A DNA stretch of 6,498 nucleotides, taken from Hydrogenophilales bacterium (GTDB lineage: Bacteria > Pseudomonadota > Gammaproteobacteria > Burkholderiales > Thiobacillaceae). Positions 5,161 through 6,498 of this stretch are shown here, piece by piece. How positions within the stretch are numbered: position 1 is the stretch's first letter; every line of letters starts with the position of its first letter. The notes below the pieces were generated by a model, which saw nothing but the letters and a program-made list of their open reading frames with translations, was not told where the DNA came from and searched no databases. A program made the position numbers and the translations under genes. The stretch covers positions 1 through 6,498 of the forward strand of contig JAABQE010000276.1 of NCBI GenBank assembly GCA_011391655.1. The letters are read 5' to 3'.

Positions 5161-6498
5161 AGCCCGTAATCCATCGCCAGCCGTGCCTGCACCTTGCGCG
5201 CCTGGCGCAGCGCTTCCTTCAGGATGCGGCGGTCGAGCGGATTCAGCGTGTCGGGGTTGATGTGGTTGTCCGGTGTCTGGCCGGCGCGCTGCTGCCCATG
5301 CTGGTGGCGCAGGCGCAGCAACTGCAGGAAGTGAAACGCACGATTCCAGTCGGCCAGTTCGGCGTCGGGAATGCGCAGCGCATGTGCGGCCTCGCGCAGC
5401 CGCTTGGCGGTGTTGGTCTGCGGGCTGCCGGACGCCAGCGCAAAAATGCGCGCCGCGTCGACGAACGGCGTGGCGCCATTGAGCTTGAGGTCGAGGGTAT
5501 GTGGATGCGCTTCGTCTTCGGACAGCACGAAGTCGCGCACCACGCCCAGCGGCGGACGGTTGCGCAGCGCATTGCCCGCCATCTGGTGCAGGAAGCGCGG
5601 ATTTTTTTGCGCGGCGCGATTGAGCCAGGCGCGCAGGTCGAGCGCCAGCGAAGCATCGCCGCTCAGCGGGCGGAAATCGAAAAAGATGCTGGCGTGCAGC
5701 AGCGCTTCGGGGCTGCCGTGATCGATCCATTGCGTGAACTGCTGCTGCCAGTCGCTCAGCGACAGGCGCCATTTCGGGTTGCTCGCCATGATGCCGCCCT
5801 TGCATAACGGGAATCCGCAGGCGTCGAGCCGATGGTTCACCCGCCGTGCCATGGCGCGCAGCGCGTCACGCTGGGCATCGTCCGCGGCGGCGAAGATCAG
5901 CGCGTTGTCCTGGTCGGTGGCGAGCGTCTGTTCCATGCGCCCTTCCGACCCCAGCGCCAGCCAGCACCAGCGCAGTCCCGCCAGGGCATGATCGCTCGCG
6001 CATTCCAGGGTGATGAGGCGTTCGGTGAGGCGGTCGTTGAGGCTGGAAATGATCGCGGTCAGGTTTTCCGCGTCCATCCCCTGTGCCAGCAGGCTGTGCG
6101 CCAGGTCGCCGATGTCGTGCGCCAGCGTAATCAGCCGCGCGGGTTCGTCGGTGCGTGCAATGGCCGAGGTGATGCCTTCAACCGACAGGCGCCGCAGCGC
6201 GAAGATGTCCTTTTCAGACACCACGCCAACCAGCTTGCCGGCGCTGATCAGCGGCAGGTGGTGGATGCCCTGGCGCGCCATCAGCACCAGCGCGTCGGCC
6301 ACCGGCGCGTCATCTGGCAGCGTCGCCGGGCTTGCGGTCATCACCGCAGAAATCGGTGTGGCCAGGGGCACGCCGGCCAGGGTCACCCGCGCCAGCACAT
6401 CCTTCAGGGTCAAAATCCCGACCGGCCGCCCGACCGCGTCGGTCACCACCACCGACCCCACCCGTGCGGCCTCCATTGCGCCAAGGGCATCCGACAGC
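5157..6498 (-). CDS. CBS-domain / DUF294 putative nucleotidyltransferase (partial, C-terminal 446 aa)
   Basis: Putative signalling protein combining a ligand-sensing CBS pair with a GlnD/GlnE-like nucleotidyltransferase fold. The frame is open to the right edge, and residues before the Met at 6476 (LSDALGA) still belong to a CBS repeat, so that Met is internal. Counted from it, the end of CBS 1 covers about 1-35 and CBS 2 about 41-97 (ISAVMT, then GIHHLPLISAGKLVGVVSEKDI). A helical linker follows, then the DUF294 domain with the nucleotidyltransferase signature GSEGR (176-180) and DQDN (188-191). The DUF294 C-terminal substrate-binding-like domain (about 240-400, with FFDFRPLSGD) completes it. 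Full-length relatives are near 600-650 aa and often begin with a cyclic-nucleotide-binding domain, which would lie outside the window. No target protein is known to me. The stop overlaps the exonuclease start by 4 bp, so both are one operon. Confidence 0.93.
   Translation of the reverse strand, partial: LSDALGAMEAARVGSVVVTDAVGRPVGILTLKDVLARVTLAGVPLATPISAVMTASPATLPDDAPVADALVLMARQGIHHLPLISAGKLVGVVSEKDIFALRRLSVEGITSAIARTDEPARLITLAHDIGDLAHSLLAQGMDAENLTAIISSLNDRLTERLITLECASDHALAGLRWCWLALGSEGRMEQTLATDQDNALIFAAADDAQRDALRAMARRVNHRLDACGFPLCKGGIMASNPKWRLSLSDWQQQFTQWIDHGSPEALLHASIFFDFRPLSGDASLALDLRAWLNRAAQKNPRFLHQMAGNALRNRPPLGVVRDFVLSEDEAHPHTLDLKLNGATPFVDAARIFALASGSPQTNTAKRLREAAHALRIPDAELADWNRAFHFLQLLRLRHQHGQQRAGQTPDNHINPDTLNPLDRRILKEALRQARKVQARLAMDYGL

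Noticed and set aside
5161..5805. N-terminal 215-codon extension of the exonuclease frame
   Set aside because: It lies within the DUF294 gene in another frame and shows shadow composition; the exonuclease begins at the GTG overlapping the DUF294 stop.

Overview
The window looks like GC-rich proteobacterial chromosome, most likely a betaproteobacterium. This rests on overall GC-rich codon use, the tRNA-Phe sequence, a Tat-exported TRAP binding protein of a type common there, and a VC_2705-type sodium:solute symporter with its DUF4212 small partner. No genus can be named from the sequence alone. I see no insertion sequence, prophage gene or CRISPR array.

Left part (1-1250). On the minus strand lies the N-terminal third of a DctP-family TRAP periplasmic binding protein that runs off the left edge, with a good ribosome binding site and a candidate promoter. 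Upstream of it is a self-contained tRNA-Phe(GAA) gene with its own promoter, encoded CCA and a strong intrinsic terminator. Next is a 99-aa two-helix membrane protein of unknown function, weakly YggT-like. A short divergent intergenic region separates it from the only plus-strand gene, a 192-aa protein made almost entirely of TPR repeats. A bidirectional terminator (1849-1882) sits between the TPR gene and the symporter gene that converges on it.

Right part (1916-6498), all on the minus strand and read right to left. First is a CBS / DUF294 nucleotidyltransferase-like protein whose N-terminus is outside the window. It is followed by a DEDDh (DnaQ-like) 3'-5' exonuclease with a GTG start, joined by a 4-bp GTGA overlap. 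After a 114-nt gap with a candidate promoter come a DUF4212 symporter small subunit and a large sodium:solute symporter, joined by a 4-bp ATGA overlap. This is a recognisable transporter-plus-regulator neighbourhood: the two membrane proteins probably form one sodium-driven carboxylate uptake system, and the nucleotidyltransferase-like protein is a plausible sensor or regulator.

The most notable sequence observations are in the symporter. It carries a charged, alanine-rich, probably coiled-coil insertion of about 160 residues between core helices 5 and 6. It also has a canonical 12-residue EF-hand-type calcium loop in the loop before core helix 8. Both are predicted to face the periplasm. Together with the DUF4212 partner and the CBS/DUF294 plus exonuclease pair, they suggest a transporter gated by calcium and by an intracellular nucleotide signal; that functional reading is inference.
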